Shown here piece by piece: positions 7,028 through 16,970 of a DNA stretch of 64,000 bases. The translations under genes were made by a program, and so were the position numbers. The notes beneath the pieces are model-generated. The model did not search any database, was not told where the DNA came from, and saw only the letters and a program-made list of their open reading frames with translations. Source of the stretch: Christiangramia fulva (lineage in GTDB: Bacteria; Bacteroidota; Bacteroidia; Flavobacteriales; Flavobacteriaceae); contig NZ_CP028136.1 of assembly GCF_003024155.1 (NCBI RefSeq), positions 1,054,001-1,118,000 on the forward strand, read 5' to 3'. Position 1 is the first letter of the stretch, and each line of letters starts with the position of its first letter.

Positions 7028-9232
7028 ATGGAAAACTCAGTACTAACGAGAATTTTTACATTTCTACTACTATGCTCTTCCTTTTTTATGAAGGCGCAGA
7101 CTTCTGTAGAAAATAAGCTCCCATTTCAGGACACGTCCCTGAGCACCGAAGAAAGAATAAAAGATTTAATCAATCGATTGACCCTGGAAGAGAAGGCCGG
7201 ACAAATGTCTAATAACAGTCCTGCAATAGAACGCCTGGGAATCCCAGAATATAATTGGTGGAATGAAGCGCTCCATGGCCTTGGCCGTTCAGCAGTAGCC
7301 ACGGTTTTCCCACAAGCCATCGGAATGGGAGCTACTTTTGATCCCGAACTCATTAAAAAAGTTGCTACAACAATTTCAGATGAGGCCAGAGCCAATTATA
7401 ATGAAGCCGTAAAAAAAGGCTATCGCAAACAATACAGCGGACTTACTTTCTGGACACCGAATATCAACATCTTTCGTGACCCCAGGTGGGGCCGCGGACA
7501 GGAAACTTATGGCGAAGATCCGTTTTTAACTTCTCAAATGGGAGTGGCTTTTGTCAAAGGCCTGCAGGGGGATGACCCAAATTACCTGAAAACCGCGGCA
7601 GCAGCCAAACACTACGCCGTCCATAGCGGCCCAGAAAAGCTAAGACATGAATTCAATGCCGAAGCATCTCAAAAAGATCTATGGGAAACTTACCTGCCCG
7701 CCTTTCACGCACTGGTAGATGCCGATGTAGAAACCATCATGTGCGCTTACAACAGTACCAATGGTGAACCTTGTTGCGCCAACAAATATCTTATTCAGGA
7801 TGTATTAAGAGATCAATGGAATTTTAAGGGTCACATCGTAAGCGATTGTGGTGCACTTGCCGATCTTTACAACGGTCATCATGTAGTGGAATCTCCTGCC
7901 GAAGCCGCTGCTCTTGCTGTTAAAACAGGGGTAAACCTAAACTGCGGAAACACTTATTCATATTTACCGGAAGCTGTAAAAAAAGGGCTCGTTTCGGAGG
8001 AAGAAATTGATAAGCGACTTGCGACCCTTCTGGAAACGAGGTTTAAACTGGGTTTATTTGATCCGGAAGACGCTACTCCTTATGCTGATCTTTCCGCTAA
8101 AGATATCAACACCAAAGAAAATCGCGAACTGGCGAAAAAAACCGCGATAGAATCAGTTGTAATGCTTAAGAACGATGGAGTGCTTCCCTTAAAAAATGAT
8201 CTTTCAAAGTATTTTATCACCGGTCCCAATGCTACAAGTTTAGAGGTACTCCTGGGTAATTATCACGGTATAAATTCAAACCTGGTGACCGTTTTAGAAG
8301 GAATTGCCGGCGCAATTAGTCCCGAAAGTCAACTGCAATACCGTCAGGGAACCCTTTTAGCTACTCCTAATAAAAATCCTGAAGACTGGGCTTCGCCAAA
8401 TGCCGGTAACAGCGATGCCACTATTGCTGTTTTGGGAATCTCCGGAATCCTGGAAGGAGAAGAAGGTGAATCTATTGCCTCCGAGACCTTTGGAGACAGG
8501 CTGGATTACAATATTCCTCAAAACCAGATAGAATACCTGCGAAAACTTCGTAAAGCCGCTAAAGACAAACCCGTTATTGTTGTGATCACCGGCGGAAGTC
8601 CTATGAACCTGCAAGAAGTTCATGAGCTTGCCGATGCTGTGCTTATGGTATGGTATCCGGGCGAAGAAGGAGGTAATGCAGTAGCTGATATAATTTTCGG
8701 AAAGGTCTCCCCTTCCGGACGACTGCCCATCACTTTTCCCAAATCACTCGAAGATTTGCCTCCATACCAGGACTACAGCATGAATGGCAGAACTTATAAA
8801 TATATGAAAGCTGAACCTATGTATGACTTTGGCTATGGCCTAAGCTATTCCAGCTTTGAATATGCTCCAATTAGTCTTTCTAAAATCAGCGTCAAAAAAG
8901 GAAATTCTCTCATTGCAAGCACTTCAGTGAAAAATACAGGAAAAATGCCTGCCCAGGAAGTTGTTCAGTTATATGTTGCCGATGAACAAACCTCGGTAGA
9001 AGCTCCAAGGTATCAACTTTTTGGGATAAAAAGAATTCAACTGGAACCGGGAGAATCAAAACAAGTGAGCTTTGAAATTACTCCTGAAATGATGCAATTG
9101 GTCACCAATGAAGGAAAAAAGATCATCGAAAAAGGAAAATTCAAGATTTATATTGGAGGTTCAACACCAAACCAGAGAAACATGGAGCTGGGAATGCCCA
9201 AAGTAAAAGAAGCTGAATTTCAGGTGAGATAA
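7028..9232 (+). CDS. GH3 beta-xylosidase/beta-glucosidase, secreted
   Basis: 734 residues with signal peptide ending MKAQ. Glycoside hydrolase family 3 layout: N-terminal TIM barrel (about 40-320; RLGIPEYNWWNEALHG, TPNINIFRDPRWGRGQETYGEDP, AAAKHYAVHSGPE), nucleophile Asp273 in VSDCGA, then the alpha/beta sandwich (about 370-600; LPLKNDLSKYFITGPNA, VLMVWYPGEEGG, GRLPITFPKS) and a C-terminal FnIII-like domain (about 640-734; GYGLSYSSFEY, VQLYVADE). The NWWNEALHG motif is characteristic of the xylosidase-type subgroup, and the neighbouring xyl genes support xylo-oligosaccharides as substrate. Transcribed divergently from nirK and separated from the xylB operon by the convergent regulator gene. 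Confidence 0.9.
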   Translation: MENSVLTRIFTFLLLCSSFFMKAQTSVENKLPFQDTSLSTEERIKDLINRLTLEEKAGQMSNNSPAIERLGIPEYNWWNEALHGLGRSAVATVFPQAIGMGATFDPELIKKVATTISDEARANYNEAVKKGYRKQYSGLTFWTPNINIFRDPRWGRGQETYGEDPFLTSQMGVAFVKGLQGDDPNYLKTAAAAKHYAVHSGPEKLRHEFNAEASQKDLWETYLPAFHALVDADVETIMCAYNSTNGEPCCANKYLIQDVLRDQWNFKGHIVSDCGALADLYNGHHVVESPAEAAALAVKTGVNLNCGNTYSYLPEAVKKGLVSEEEIDKRLATLLETRFKLGLFDPEDATPYADLSAKDINTKENRELAKKTAIESVVMLKNDGVLPLKNDLSKYFITGPNATSLEVLLGNYHGINSNLVTVLEGIAGAISPESQLQYRQGTLLATPNKNPEDWASPNAGNSDATIAVLGISGILEGEEGESIASETFGDRLDYNIPQNQIEYLRKLRKAAKDKPVIVVITGGSPMNLQEVHELADAVLMVWYPGEEGGNAVADIIFGKVSPSGRLPITFPKSLEDLPPYQDYSMNGRTYKYMKAEPMYDFGYGLSYSSFEYAPISLSKISVKKGNSLIASTSVKNTGKMPAQEVVQLYVADEQTSVEAPRYQLFGIKRIQLEPGESKQVSFEITPEMMQLVTNEGKKIIEKGKFKIYIGGSTPNQRNMELGMPKVKEAEFQVR

Positions 9233-9320
9233 TTCTTTAAAATATCGAGCAGAAGCTTTTAAATTTTTATGTTCCCATCGAAGTTTTGGTCTGAAAAGAA
9301 ACAAGCTGCTCTTATCGGTT

Positions 9321-10046
9321 TCAAAATTCAAAAGTAAAACCCTGTTGGGTTAACCTTTTATAAACATCATCATCAAAGCTGTAAAGTTTTGCCGCGCGAT
9401 GGGAGACATCTTTTTGTTTTTCTTTTTGATCTACCAGAAGTTTCATTTTCAGAAATTTTCTTCTGAAATTGGGTTTATCCATTTGAACCCCCAGTATCTC
9501 TTCATAAAGCTGCATGAGTTGCAGAAGTGTGAATTTTGAAGGAAGTAAATTGAAACCGATAGGTTCTTTACGGACCCTGCTTTGAAGCTGCTCCAGGGCA
9601 TAATTCAAAATCTTATTATGATCATAAATGAGCCCCGGCACCTCTTTTATTTTACACCATCTTGCTTCTGAAGCCGTAAAACCTGCCTTAATGCGATTGC
9701 CCTCTTTCTTGACCAGGGCATAATATCCAATGGTGATCACTCTTCCAGCAGGAAATCGATCGGGATCACCAAAAGCCTTCAGTTGCTCCAGGTAAACATT
9801 TTTTACCCCGGTAAGATCGTTAAGAAGTCGGTAAGCCGCCTCATCTATACTTTCATCCCGCCTGATCCAGCCCCCGGGCAAACCCCATTCACCTTCGCGT
9901 ATCCCCCTGCCGTGCCTAACCAACAACACTTCAAGACTCCCTTCTTCAAATCCAAAAATTACACAATCAATGGTTATGGAATCCATAACTGAGCCTTCTA
10001 ATGCCTCATCGGTTTCTCCACTAATGAAAGTCTTTTTTATGGTCAT
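9321..10046 (-). CDS. Nudix-related transcriptional regulator (NrtR/AraR/XylR type)
   Basis: 241 residues. The N-terminal Nudix-like domain (about 20-150) has DCVIFGF, LEVLLVRHGRGIREGEWGLP and GGWIRRDESIDEAAYRLLND, but the catalytic REUxEE of true Nudix hydrolases is replaced (YRLLNDLTG), so hydrolysis is unlikely. The C-terminal winged helix (about 165-240; LLPSKFTLLQLMQLYEEI, NFRRKFLKMKLL) is that of NrtR proteins. In Bacteroidota, members next to pentose genes are known or predicted AraR/XylR regulators with the sugar bound by the degenerate Nudix fold. Placed divergently from xylB-xylA with a candidate operator between, it is probably a xylose-responsive regulator. Confidence 0.85.
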   Translation of the reverse strand: MTIKKTFISGETDEALEGSVMDSITIDCVIFGFEEGSLEVLLVRHGRGIREGEWGLPGGWIRRDESIDEAAYRLLNDLTGVKNVYLEQLKAFGDPDRFPAGRVITIGYYALVKKEGNRIKAGFTASEARWCKIKEVPGLIYDHNKILNYALEQLQSRVRKEPIGFNLLPSKFTLLQLMQLYEEILGVQMDKPNFRRKFLKMKLLVDQKEKQKDVSHRAAKLYSFDDDVYKRLTQQGFTFEF

Positions 10047-10091
10047 AGCTTTTGTTGTTAATTGGAAACCAGTCCTTTTAATAAAGTTCGT

Positions 10092-10141
10092 TTTAGATAA
10101 TTTCTGGTATTAGATTGCTAAAGTAAAAATTAATATCTAAA
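10092..10141. promoter_or_regulatory. Candidate operator in the xylR-xylB divergent region
   Basis: TTTAGATA (10092-10099) and its exact inverse TATCTAAA (10134-10141) have centres 42 bp apart, about four helical turns; a further TTAGAT half-site in direct orientation lies at 10110-10115. The repeats sit in the 182-bp gap between the Nudix regulator and xylB. Spaced half-sites suit a looping or dimer-of-dimers regulator. AT-rich sequence makes chance occurrence possible. No clear -7 element was found for either gene. Confidence 0.35.
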
Positions 10142-10228
10142 CTTGTAGTCATATGAACTATAAGATAATTGGAAACAACTAAATCTTATATGCAATCAAA
10201 AATTTGACAACCAGAAAACCCTAATCAT

Positions 10229-11722
10229 ATGTACTTTTTAGGAATAGATCTCGGTAGTTCCTCCATAAAACTTTCTGTGCTTGATGCAGAAAAAGGAAAG
10301 GAAATCTGCGTAGTTTCCCTGCCGGAATCTGAAATGGAGATAGTGGCGCCACAATTTGGCTGGGCAGAGCAAGACCCAAATTTGTGGTGGAAATATGTAA
10401 AACAAGGCATCCAAAAACTGGCTAAAAAACATCAGATCAATCTAAAAAAAATAAGTGCAATAGGAATTGCCTACCAGATGCACGGCCTTGTTCTCACAGA
10501 TGAGAATCTGCACCCTCTGCGACCTTCCATTATTTGGTGTGACAGCAGAGCGGTAAGCATAGGAGAAGAAGCTTTTAACAATATAGGTCAGAATGAATGC
10601 CGCCAGGAGATCCTGGGAAGCCCCGGTAATTTTACAGCCTCTAAACTGAAATGGGTAAAAACGCATGAAGCCGAAAATTATGCGAAAGCCAAATACATGA
10701 TGCTTCCCGGCGATTTTATTGCGGCAAAATTTTCCGGGCAGGCACAAACCACCGCTACCGGCCTTTCTGAAGCAGCGCTCTGGAACTTTTCTGCCGGTAA
10801 AATTGCAGATGGAGTTCTAAACAAGATGGGCTTGTCTGAAGAATTGATCCCAGAGATTGTTCCCTGTTTTGGAAAGCAGGCCAAAATACATCCAAAAATT
10901 GCGGAAGAGCTGGGACTTAGCCCTGAAACGGTAATCAGCTATCGTGCCGGAGATCAGCCTAACAACGCCCTTTCCCTCAATGTTCTGCATCCGGGAGAGA
11001 TCGCCACCACAGCTGGCACCTCGGCCGTAGTCTATGCCGTGACAGATAAAGATATTTCAGATGAACAAGGTCGTATCAATACCTTTCTGCATGTAAATAA
11101 CCAGGCCGATCAAAAACGCAATGGTATCCTTGGTATCATAAACGGATCGGGTATTCTTTACCAATGGCTTAGAAAAACAATCTCCCTGGGTTGTAAGGAA
11201 CTGTTATCCTACGACCTGTTGAACGAAGAAGCTGCAAAAGTTGGCCCGGGCAGTGACGGCTTAAGATTTTATCCCTTCGGAAATGGTGCTGAGAGGATCT
11301 TCAATAACCGTCCCGTAAATTCAGGCATTGAAAACCTTAATTTCAACATTCACAAACCAGCCCACCTCATAAGGTCGGCATGCGAAGGAATCGTTTTTGC
11401 CATGAATTATGGATTTGATGTTATGAAATCCCTGGGAATCAATGGAGATGTGGTACGCGCCGGAAAAGGCAATCTTTTTCTGAGTCCCATTTTTAGGGAA
11501 ATTTTTTGCAATACCACTCAGGCTAATCTTCAGCTATACAAAACTTCGGGAGCCGAAGGAGCAGCGCGTGGAGCCGCATTCGGTTTCGGTTATTACAATG
11601 ACCTGAATGAAGCCTTTGCAAATCTGCAAATTCTGGAGAGTCTTGAACCTAAAAAGGAACTAAAGGATCAGTTTGAAGATATTTACGAAAACTGGAAACA
11701 ACATATAAAAATAGAATCTTAA
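10229..11722 (+). CDS. xylB: Xylulokinase
   Basis: 497 residues, FGGY carbohydrate kinase; phosphorylates D-xylulose to xylulose 5-phosphate with ATP in the cytoplasm. N-terminal half opens with the phosphate-binding [33 protein letters not shown] with [10 protein letters not shown] forms the sugar site (MHG and WCD are typical of xylulokinases); [20 protein letters not shown] follows. The C-terminal half has [25 protein letters not shown] in pieces of the second phosphate motif and [17 protein letters not shown], the FGGY family close. Length matches the family. Starts the xylB-xylA pair, with xylA only 5 bp downstream. Confidence 0.95.
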   Translation: MYFLGIDLGSSSIKLSVLDAEKGKEICVVSLPESEMEIVAPQFGWAEQDPNLWWKYVKQGIQKLAKKHQINLKKISAIGIAYQMHGLVLTDENLHPLRPSIIWCDSRAVSIGEEAFNNIGQNECRQEILGSPGNFTASKLKWVKTHEAENYAKAKYMMLPGDFIAAKFSGQAQTTATGLSEAALWNFSAGKIADGVLNKMGLSEELIPEIVPCFGKQAKIHPKIAEELGLSPETVISYRAGDQPNNALSLNVLHPGEIATTAGTSAVVYAVTDKDISDEQGRINTFLHVNNQADQKRNGILGIINGSGILYQWLRKTISLGCKELLSYDLLNEEAAKVGPGSDGLRFYPFGNGAERIFNNRPVNSGIENLNFNIHKPAHLIRSACEGIVFAMNYGFDVMKSLGINGDVVRAGKGNLFLSPIFREIFCNTTQANLQLYKTSGAEGAARGAAFGFGYYNDLNEAFANLQILESLEPKKELKDQFEDIYENWKQHIKIES

Positions 11723-11727
11723 AGAAT

Positions 11728-13041
11728 ATGGAAAACAAATTTTTTAAAGGAATCGACAAAGTCAAATTTGAAGGCAGGGATAGTGACAATCCGCTGGCTT
11801 TTAAATGGTATGACGAAAACAGAAAAGTAGCCGGCAAAACCCTTAAGGAACATCTGCGTTTTGCTACTGCTTATTGGCACACCTTCAATAACACAGGAGC
11901 AGATCCATTTGGTCCGGGCACAGAAACTTTTGCATGGGATAAAAGTGAAGATCCAATTACCCGGGCTAAAGATAAAATGGATGCCGCTTTCGAATTCATG
12001 GCTAAGCTTGGAACACCCTATTACTGTTTCCATGATGTGGATGTAGTGGATGAAGCCCCCAGCCTATCAGAGTATGAAAAACGTGTTCAAACAATGGTGG
12101 AATACGCCAAGCAGAAGCAAAAAGATACGGGTATAAAACTGCTTTGGGGTACCTCTAATCTTTTCAGCAACCCGCGTTACATGAATGGTGCGGCTACCAA
12201 TCCCAATTTTGACGTGCTGGCCTATGCCGGCGGTCAGGCTAAAATTGCCCTGGATGCTACTATCGCTCTGAGCGGAGAAAACTATGTATTCTGGGGAGGA
12301 CGCGAAGGCTATATGAGCTTGCTCAATACCAATATGAAAAGGGAGCTGAATCACCTGGGACAATTCCTTCATACCTGTAAGGATTATGCCAGGAAACAAG
12401 GTTTTAAAGGCACCTTCTTCATTGAACCAAAACCGATGGAACCCACCAAGCATCAATATGATTTTGATGCCGCTACTTCTTTATCCTTCATAAACAAGTA
12501 CGGACTTCAAGATGATTTCAAGCTCAATATTGAGGTAAATCATGCCACTCTTGCGGGCCACACTTTTCAGCATGAGTTGCAGGTCGCGATAGATGCAGGA
12601 ATGCTGGGAAGTATCGACGCGAATAGAGGAGATTATCAAAATGGTTGGGATACCGATCAATTCCCTATCAATCTCTATGAAATTACCCAGGCAATGCTGG
12701 TAATTCTTGAAGGCGGTGGCATAAAAGATGGCGGAATTAATTTTGACGCTAAAGTACGAAGGAATTCTACCGATCTTAAAGATAAGTTCATTGCCCATGT
12801 CGCCGGTATGGATGTTTTTGCCAGAGGATTAATCTGTGCAAATGAGATCCTTGAAAAAACAAATTACAAGAAGTTGAGAAAAGAAAGATATTCATCTTTC
12901 GATAAAGGAAACGGTGCTAAATACGAAAATGGCGAATTATCTTTAGAAGATTTGAGCCGTATCGCCCGCGAAAATGGCGAACCTGAACAAATCAGCGGTC
13001 AACAGGAACTTTATGAGCAGATCATCGCGAATTCTTACTAA
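11728..13041 (+). CDS. xylA: Xylose isomerase
   Basis: 437 residues, class II xylose isomerase (the longer form), converting D-xylose to D-xylulose. Diagnostic motifs: [18 protein letters not shown]-type active-site stretch ([13 protein letters not shown]), VFWGGREGY, metal ligands in [33 protein letters not shown], and [15 protein letters not shown]. All metal-binding Glu/Asp/His positions expected of the family appear intact. Immediately after xylB, same operon; a strong terminator at 13077-13107 closes the pair. Confidence 0.97.
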   Translation: MENKFFKGIDKVKFEGRDSDNPLAFKWYDENRKVAGKTLKEHLRFATAYWHTFNNTGADPFGPGTETFAWDKSEDPITRAKDKMDAAFEFMAKLGTPYYCFHDVDVVDEAPSLSEYEKRVQTMVEYAKQKQKDTGIKLLWGTSNLFSNPRYMNGAATNPNFDVLAYAGGQAKIALDATIALSGENYVFWGGREGYMSLLNTNMKRELNHLGQFLHTCKDYARKQGFKGTFFIEPKPMEPTKHQYDFDAATSLSFINKYGLQDDFKLNIEVNHATLAGHTFQHELQVAIDAGMLGSIDANRGDYQNGWDTDQFPINLYEITQAMLVILEGGGIKDGGINFDAKVRRNSTDLKDKFIAHVAGMDVFARGLICANEILEKTNYKKLRKERYSSFDKGNGAKYENGELSLEDLSRIARENGEPEQISGQQELYEQIIANSY

Positions 13042-13076
13042 TCGCAGATCTTAAATCTTAATTTATTTTTTCTTAA

Positions 13077-13107
13077 AACCGCCTCATCAGCCCATAGTGA
13101 GGCGGTT
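13077..13107 (+). terminator. Terminator after xylA
   Basis: AACCGCCTCA (13077-13086) and TGAGGCGGTT (13098-13107) form a perfect ten-pair stem with an 11-base loop, followed by AATTTTATTTC. It separates xylBA from the GH43 gene that begins 28 bp later, so the hydrolase genes may rely on read-through or their own promoter. Confidence 0.8.
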
Positions 13108-13134
13108 AATTTTATTTCTTTTAAACTTATTCCC

Positions 13135-14268
13135 ATGAAAAAAAATTTAATAATCCGATTTTCTCTTCTTTCCCTGGCAGGTCTATTGGTAATATCCTGC
13201 GGGCAAAATCAGAAACAACAAAGTAGCCCGGAAGAAAAACAGGACAGTCTTGAGGAGCAACAACCTCTTAAAATAGATTCCGAACCACTTGTTACTGACA
13301 ATTATACTGCCGATCCCTCTGCTCATGTTTTCAATGGAAAAATATACATTTATCCTTCTCACGATTACGATTCAGGAATCCCGGAAGATGATGAGGGCAG
13401 TCATTTTGATATGAAAGATTACCATGTTTATTCCATGGACAGCATAGGGGCTAAAGTTGTTGATCATGGGGTAGCCCTTGACATCAAGGATGTGCCCTGG
13501 GCGAAAAGACAAATGTGGGCACCAGATGCAGCCGAGAAAGACGGCACTTATTATCTCTATTTTCCGGCAAAAAATAAAGATAATATATTTAAGATTGGAG
13601 TAGCTACTTCAAAGAATCCGGCGGGTCCTTTTACAGCACTACCAAAACCCATTGAGAACAGCTTTAGTATAGACCCTGCTGTTTTTCAGGATTCTGATGG
13701 ACAATATTATATGTATTTCGGTGGGATTTGGGGAGGCCAACTTCAGAGATGGTCTTCCGGGAAATATGTCAATGAAGATAAATACCCTGCTGATACTGCA
13801 GCCGCTCTTCAGCCTAAAATAGCACGGCTTAGCGAAGATATGACCAGCTTTGCCGAAGCTCCGCGAAGCGTAAGGATCCTGGATAAAGAAGGTAACGATC
13901 TCAAAGTTGGAGATAATGAACGAAGATTTTTTGAAGCGGCCTGGGTTCATAAGATGAACGACAAATATTACCTTTCTTATTCAACAGGGGACACCCACAA
14001 AATTGTCTATGCCACATCAGATAATCCCTATGGGCCGTTCACTTTCCAGGGCGTTCTTCTAAACCCGGTTCTTGGTTGGACCAATCATCATTCTATTGTA
14101 AAATACAATGGAAAATGGTATCTGTTCTATCACGACAGTTCTCTCTCTGGCGGAAAAACATACCTGAGAAGCATCAAAATGACAGAACTTAGATTTAATG
14201 AAGACGGAAGCATACGAACTCTCGATGCCATGACTGAACCAACTACTGATGAACAACAAGACCAATAG
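13135..14268 (+). CDS. GH43 beta-xylosidase/arabinofuranosidase lipoprotein
   Basis: 377 residues; lipobox ISC at about Cys22 after MKKNLIIRFSLLSLAG, followed by a Gln/Glu-rich tether to about residue 50. The five-bladed GH43 propeller follows: nucleophilic-water base Asp in YTADPSAHVF, pKa-modulating Asp in SIDPAVFQD, and general acid Glu in RRFFEAAWVHK. WAPDAAEKDGTYYLYF and NHHSIVKYNGKWYLFYHD are further family signatures. Cell-surface removal of xylose or arabinose from xylo-oligosaccharides is likely; which linkage cannot be told. Followed one base later by the acetylesterase gene, so the two form one unit. Confidence 0.9.
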   Translation: MKKNLIIRFSLLSLAGLLVISCGQNQKQQSSPEEKQDSLEEQQPLKIDSEPLVTDNYTADPSAHVFNGKIYIYPSHDYDSGIPEDDEGSHFDMKDYHVYSMDSIGAKVVDHGVALDIKDVPWAKRQMWAPDAAEKDGTYYLYFPAKNKDNIFKIGVATSKNPAGPFTALPKPIENSFSIDPAVFQDSDGQYYMYFGGIWGGQLQRWSSGKYVNEDKYPADTAAALQPKIARLSEDMTSFAEAPRSVRILDKEGNDLKVGDNERRFFEAAWVHKMNDKYYLSYSTGDTHKIVYATSDNPYGPFTFQGVLLNPVLGWTNHHSIVKYNGKWYLFYHDSSLSGGKTYLRSIKMTELRFNEDGSIRTLDAMTEPTTDEQQDQ

Positions 14269-14269
14269 A

Positions 14270-16183
14270 ATGAAAAATTTACTGCTTCTTTTTATTTCAA
14301 TATGCTTTTTTCAGATTAGCCAGGCTCAAGTTCGTCTTCCGCGACTGGTGAGCGACGGAATGGTTCTGCAAAGAAATTCAAATGTAAATGTATGGGGCTG
14401 GGCTTCAAAGGGAGAGCCTGTAAGCATTCACTTCTTACAAAAGACCTATACCACAACGGCCGATCAAAATGGCGATTGGTCAATGACGATTTCAGGATTA
14501 AAAGCGGGTGGCCCTTTTGAGATGAATATTAAAGGTAAAAATGAGATAGTATTAAAAGATATTTATGTTGGGGATGTGTGGTTAGCCTCGGGCCAATCAA
14601 ACATGGAATTACCCATGTCAAGAGTAGAGCCCCGCTATGAAGATGAGATAGCAACGGCCTCCAATAACGAACTACGGTTCTTTGAAGTGCCCAAAACCTA
14701 TGATTTCAATGAAGTACACCAGGACCTGGAAAGCGGACATTGGGCACCAGTGAGCCAGGAGAATATCCGCGAATTATCGGCTGTAGCCTATTTCTTTGCG
14801 AAAAATCTTTATCCGCGATATCAAATTCCCATCGGGATCATCAATTCCAGTCTCGGTGGTTCACCTGTTGAGTCCTGGATAAGTGAGGAAGCCCTGAAAA
14901 AGTTTCCGGCTCCTTATGAAGAATTTCAACGTTTTCAGAATAAATCCTACAGAGATAGCATTGCTGAATCTGATGCAAGAAGGATGCATCAATGGTATGA
15001 ACAGCTACAGGAAAAAGATAAAGGAGTCCGCGAAGGATGGTCTAATGGAACAACTAAGACCAATAACTGGGACACCATGAAAATTCCGGGCTACTGGGCA
15101 TCAGGTCTGGGAAACAAGAATGGCTCGGTTTGGTTTCAACGCCAGGTTGAAATTCCAAAGGACTTAGAAGGAGAGCCTGTTAAACTTTTATTAGGGCGAA
15201 TTGTAGATGCCGATTCGGTATTTGTTAATGGGACCTATGTAGGAAATACAACTTATCAATATCCGCCCCGACGTTACCAGATTCCCTCCGGTGTTTTAAA
15301 CGCCGGTGAAAATACTTTTACTATTAGAGTAATTAACGAGAGCGGGCAAGGCGGTTTTGTACCAGATAAACCCTATAAACTTGTTTTTCCTAATCGCGAA
15401 ATAGACCTGAAAGGTCCATGGAAATACCAGCTGGGAGGCGCGATGCCGGCACTTCAAAGTCCAACTTTTATCCGCTGGAAGCCGGTAGGGCTTTACAATG
15501 CGATGATCAATCCAATTACACCCTATACAATGAAAGGGGTGATTTGGTACCAGGGAGAATCAAACACGGGAAACCCAGGCCAGTACAAGGAGCTCTTTAC
15601 CACCATGATAAAAGATTGGAGACAAAAATTTAGGCAGGAGGATCTTCCGTTCCTCTTTGTGCAGTTAGCCAATTTTATGGAATCTAAAGACACACCACAA
15701 GACAGTAATTGGGCCCGTTTAAGAGAAGCCCAGGCACAGACTCTTTCGGTTCCAAATACCGGAATGGCCGTCACTATTGACGTTGGTGAGTGGAATGATA
15801 TTCACCCGCTCAACAAAAAAGCTGTGGGTGATCGTTTAGCCCAGGCAGCAAGAAAAGTAGCCTATAACGAAGATGTGGTACCCGGAGGACCCCTGTACAA
15901 ATCCTCAAGGGTGAGCGGCGACTCCATAGTGATCTCCTTCAACAACACCGCGGAAGGTTTAAAGACAAAAGGAAAAACTCTGCAAGGTTTTGCTATAGCA
16001 GGCAAGGACCATGAATTCGTGTGGGCCACGGCAGAGATTCAGGGAGACCAGGTGGTTGTTTATAGCCCGGAGGTCAAAGATCCGGTAGCAGTAAGATATG
16101 GATGGGATGATAACCCAGATACTGCTAATCTCTATAATTCTGAAGGCCTGCCGGCTTCTCCTTTTAGAACAGACAATTGGTGA
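14270..16183 (+). CDS. Sialate-O-acetylesterase-like carbohydrate esterase (SGNH)
   Basis: 637 residues from the ATG at 14270, one base after the GH43 stop; the in-frame ATG at 14249 would lie inside the upstream gene and precede the signal peptide MKNLLLLFISICFFQISQAQ. An N-terminal beta domain (about 20-95; PRLVSDGMVLQRNSNVNVWG) leads to the SGNH block I serine in WLASGQSNMELP; the catalytic domain is interrupted by a galactose-binding/jelly-roll insert (about 255-390, NNWDTMKIPGYWASG to KYQLGG), then resumes at MKGVIWYQGESN and DIHPLNKKAVGDRLA with the catalytic His. In a xylan locus it most likely removes acetyl groups from xylan or xyloglucan oligosaccharides (compare CE20 proteins). Confidence 0.88.
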   Translation: MKNLLLLFISICFFQISQAQVRLPRLVSDGMVLQRNSNVNVWGWASKGEPVSIHFLQKTYTTTADQNGDWSMTISGLKAGGPFEMNIKGKNEIVLKDIYVGDVWLASGQSNMELPMSRVEPRYEDEIATASNNELRFFEVPKTYDFNEVHQDLESGHWAPVSQENIRELSAVAYFFAKNLYPRYQIPIGIINSSLGGSPVESWISEEALKKFPAPYEEFQRFQNKSYRDSIAESDARRMHQWYEQLQEKDKGVREGWSNGTTKTNNWDTMKIPGYWASGLGNKNGSVWFQRQVEIPKDLEGEPVKLLLGRIVDADSVFVNGTYVGNTTYQYPPRRYQIPSGVLNAGENTFTIRVINESGQGGFVPDKPYKLVFPNREIDLKGPWKYQLGGAMPALQSPTFIRWKPVGLYNAMINPITPYTMKGVIWYQGESNTGNPGQYKELFTTMIKDWRQKFRQEDLPFLFVQLANFMESKDTPQDSNWARLREAQAQTLSVPNTGMAVTIDVGEWNDIHPLNKKAVGDRLAQAARKVAYNEDVVPGGPLYKSSRVSGDSIVISFNNTAEGLKTKGKTLQGFAIAGKDHEFVWATAEIQGDQVVVYSPEVKDPVAVRYGWDDNPDTANLYNSEGLPASPFRTDNW

Positions 16184-16321
16184 ACAGATTATCAAATAAG
16201 GCCATCTTTAGGTTTAGAAAAAATCCAATTAAGAAATTAAAAACCTGGTCAAAGTATTAAGTTCATCCAGCTTTACATTCGTAAAAAAGCCGCTGATGTT
16301 GGCAACCCGTCGACACAAAAT

Positions 16322-16361
16322 AACAATGCCCTCTCGTAGAGCCTATAAAGAGGGCATTGTT
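16322..16361 (-). terminator. Terminator downstream of tRNA-Arg
   Basis: AACAATGCCCTCT (16322-16334) and AGAGGGCATTGTT (16349-16361) are exact inverse copies, a 13-pair stem with a 14-base loop, followed on the minus strand by ATTTTG. It sits 13 bp beyond the 3' end of the tRNA gene. Confidence 0.75.
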
Positions 16362-16374
16362 TAAATTATGTTGT

Positions 16375-16444
16375 AGCCTCACCAGGAATCGAACCTGGAT
16401 CTAAAGTTTAGGAAACTTCTATTCTATCCATTGAACTATGAGGC
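16375..16444 (-). tRNA. tRNA-Arg (anticodon CCT)
   Basis: Read on the minus strand, the acceptor arms GCCTCAT and GTGAGGC pair (final T-G wobble), the D arm is GTTC/GAAT, the anticodon arm GAAGT-TTCCTAA-ACTTT exposes CCT (reads AGG), and the T arm is CCAGG-TTCGATT-CCTGG. No CCA is encoded, normal in many Bacteroidota. The apparent discriminator is T. Confidence 0.95.
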
Positions 16445-16553
16445 CTTCAGGGGCACAAAAATAAACTCTTTAATCAGAAAATAAAACTACTTCTCCAAAA
16501 CTTAATTTTCTCTTCAGTAAAACTTCAGCTATATTGAAGATAAAAATAAGATC

Positions 16554-16853
16554 ATGAAAACATTATCTATCGTAGGTTTCAATATTATATTCCTTTTCGC
16601 CATTGCCTGCGGAAGTAGTAGCCAGTCCGTAGCGACTGAGTATACCGGAACTATTGAGCCTGCCGGGATTACTTCCTACCAGTATGGAACGCATCGGCTG
16701 ATCACTGATGATGAAACATATGCTCTCAAAAGCGAAAAAGTAGATCTCAACAAATATGAAGGAAAAAAAGTGACGCTTACAGCCGAAAAAGTGGAAGGTT
16801 ATCCTGTAGATGGAGGACCAATATTCCTTAATGTTATGACTATAAAGGAATGA
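16554..16853 (+). CDS. Small conserved lipoprotein, unknown function
   Basis: 99 residues. Signal peptide MKTLSIVGFNIIFLFAIAC ends in lipobox AIAC. The mature part reads as a compact all-beta domain: TEYTGTIEPAGITSYQYGTH, RLITDDETYALKS, LNKYEGKKVTLTAEKVEGY, and FLNVMTIKE. The pattern (short polar ligand segment, G-K-K-V-T-L-x-A-x-K-V strand, closing LNV) resembles OB-fold-like lipoproteins that bind no known ligand. Single gene between the tRNA and the DUF1028 gene; no promoter recognised. Function not assigned. Confidence 0.65.
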   Translation: MKTLSIVGFNIIFLFAIACGSSSQSVATEYTGTIEPAGITSYQYGTHRLITDDETYALKSEKVDLNKYEGKKVTLTAEKVEGYPVDGGPIFLNVMTIKE

Positions 16854-16876
16854 GTAATTTTCATCCTGATATTTTT

Positions 16877-16884
16877 TATTTTTG
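16877..16884 (+). promoter_or_regulatory. -7 promoter element before the DUF1028 gene
   Basis: TATTTTTG matches TAnnTTTG, 87 bp before the start codon. No TTG at the usual -33 spacing, so support is partial. Confidence 0.3.
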
Positions 16885-16970
16885 TTGAGTTAGCACCAGA
16901 ACAGGAAAATACCGCTGCTTTCGGCTTTTAAATTATTTTCAAAAACTGAGCGCTTTTTAATCTTAAAACC

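Noticed and set aside
14249-14269. Earlier ATG for the SGNH esterase
   Set aside because: Lies inside the GH43 gene and precedes the signal peptide that starts at 14270.
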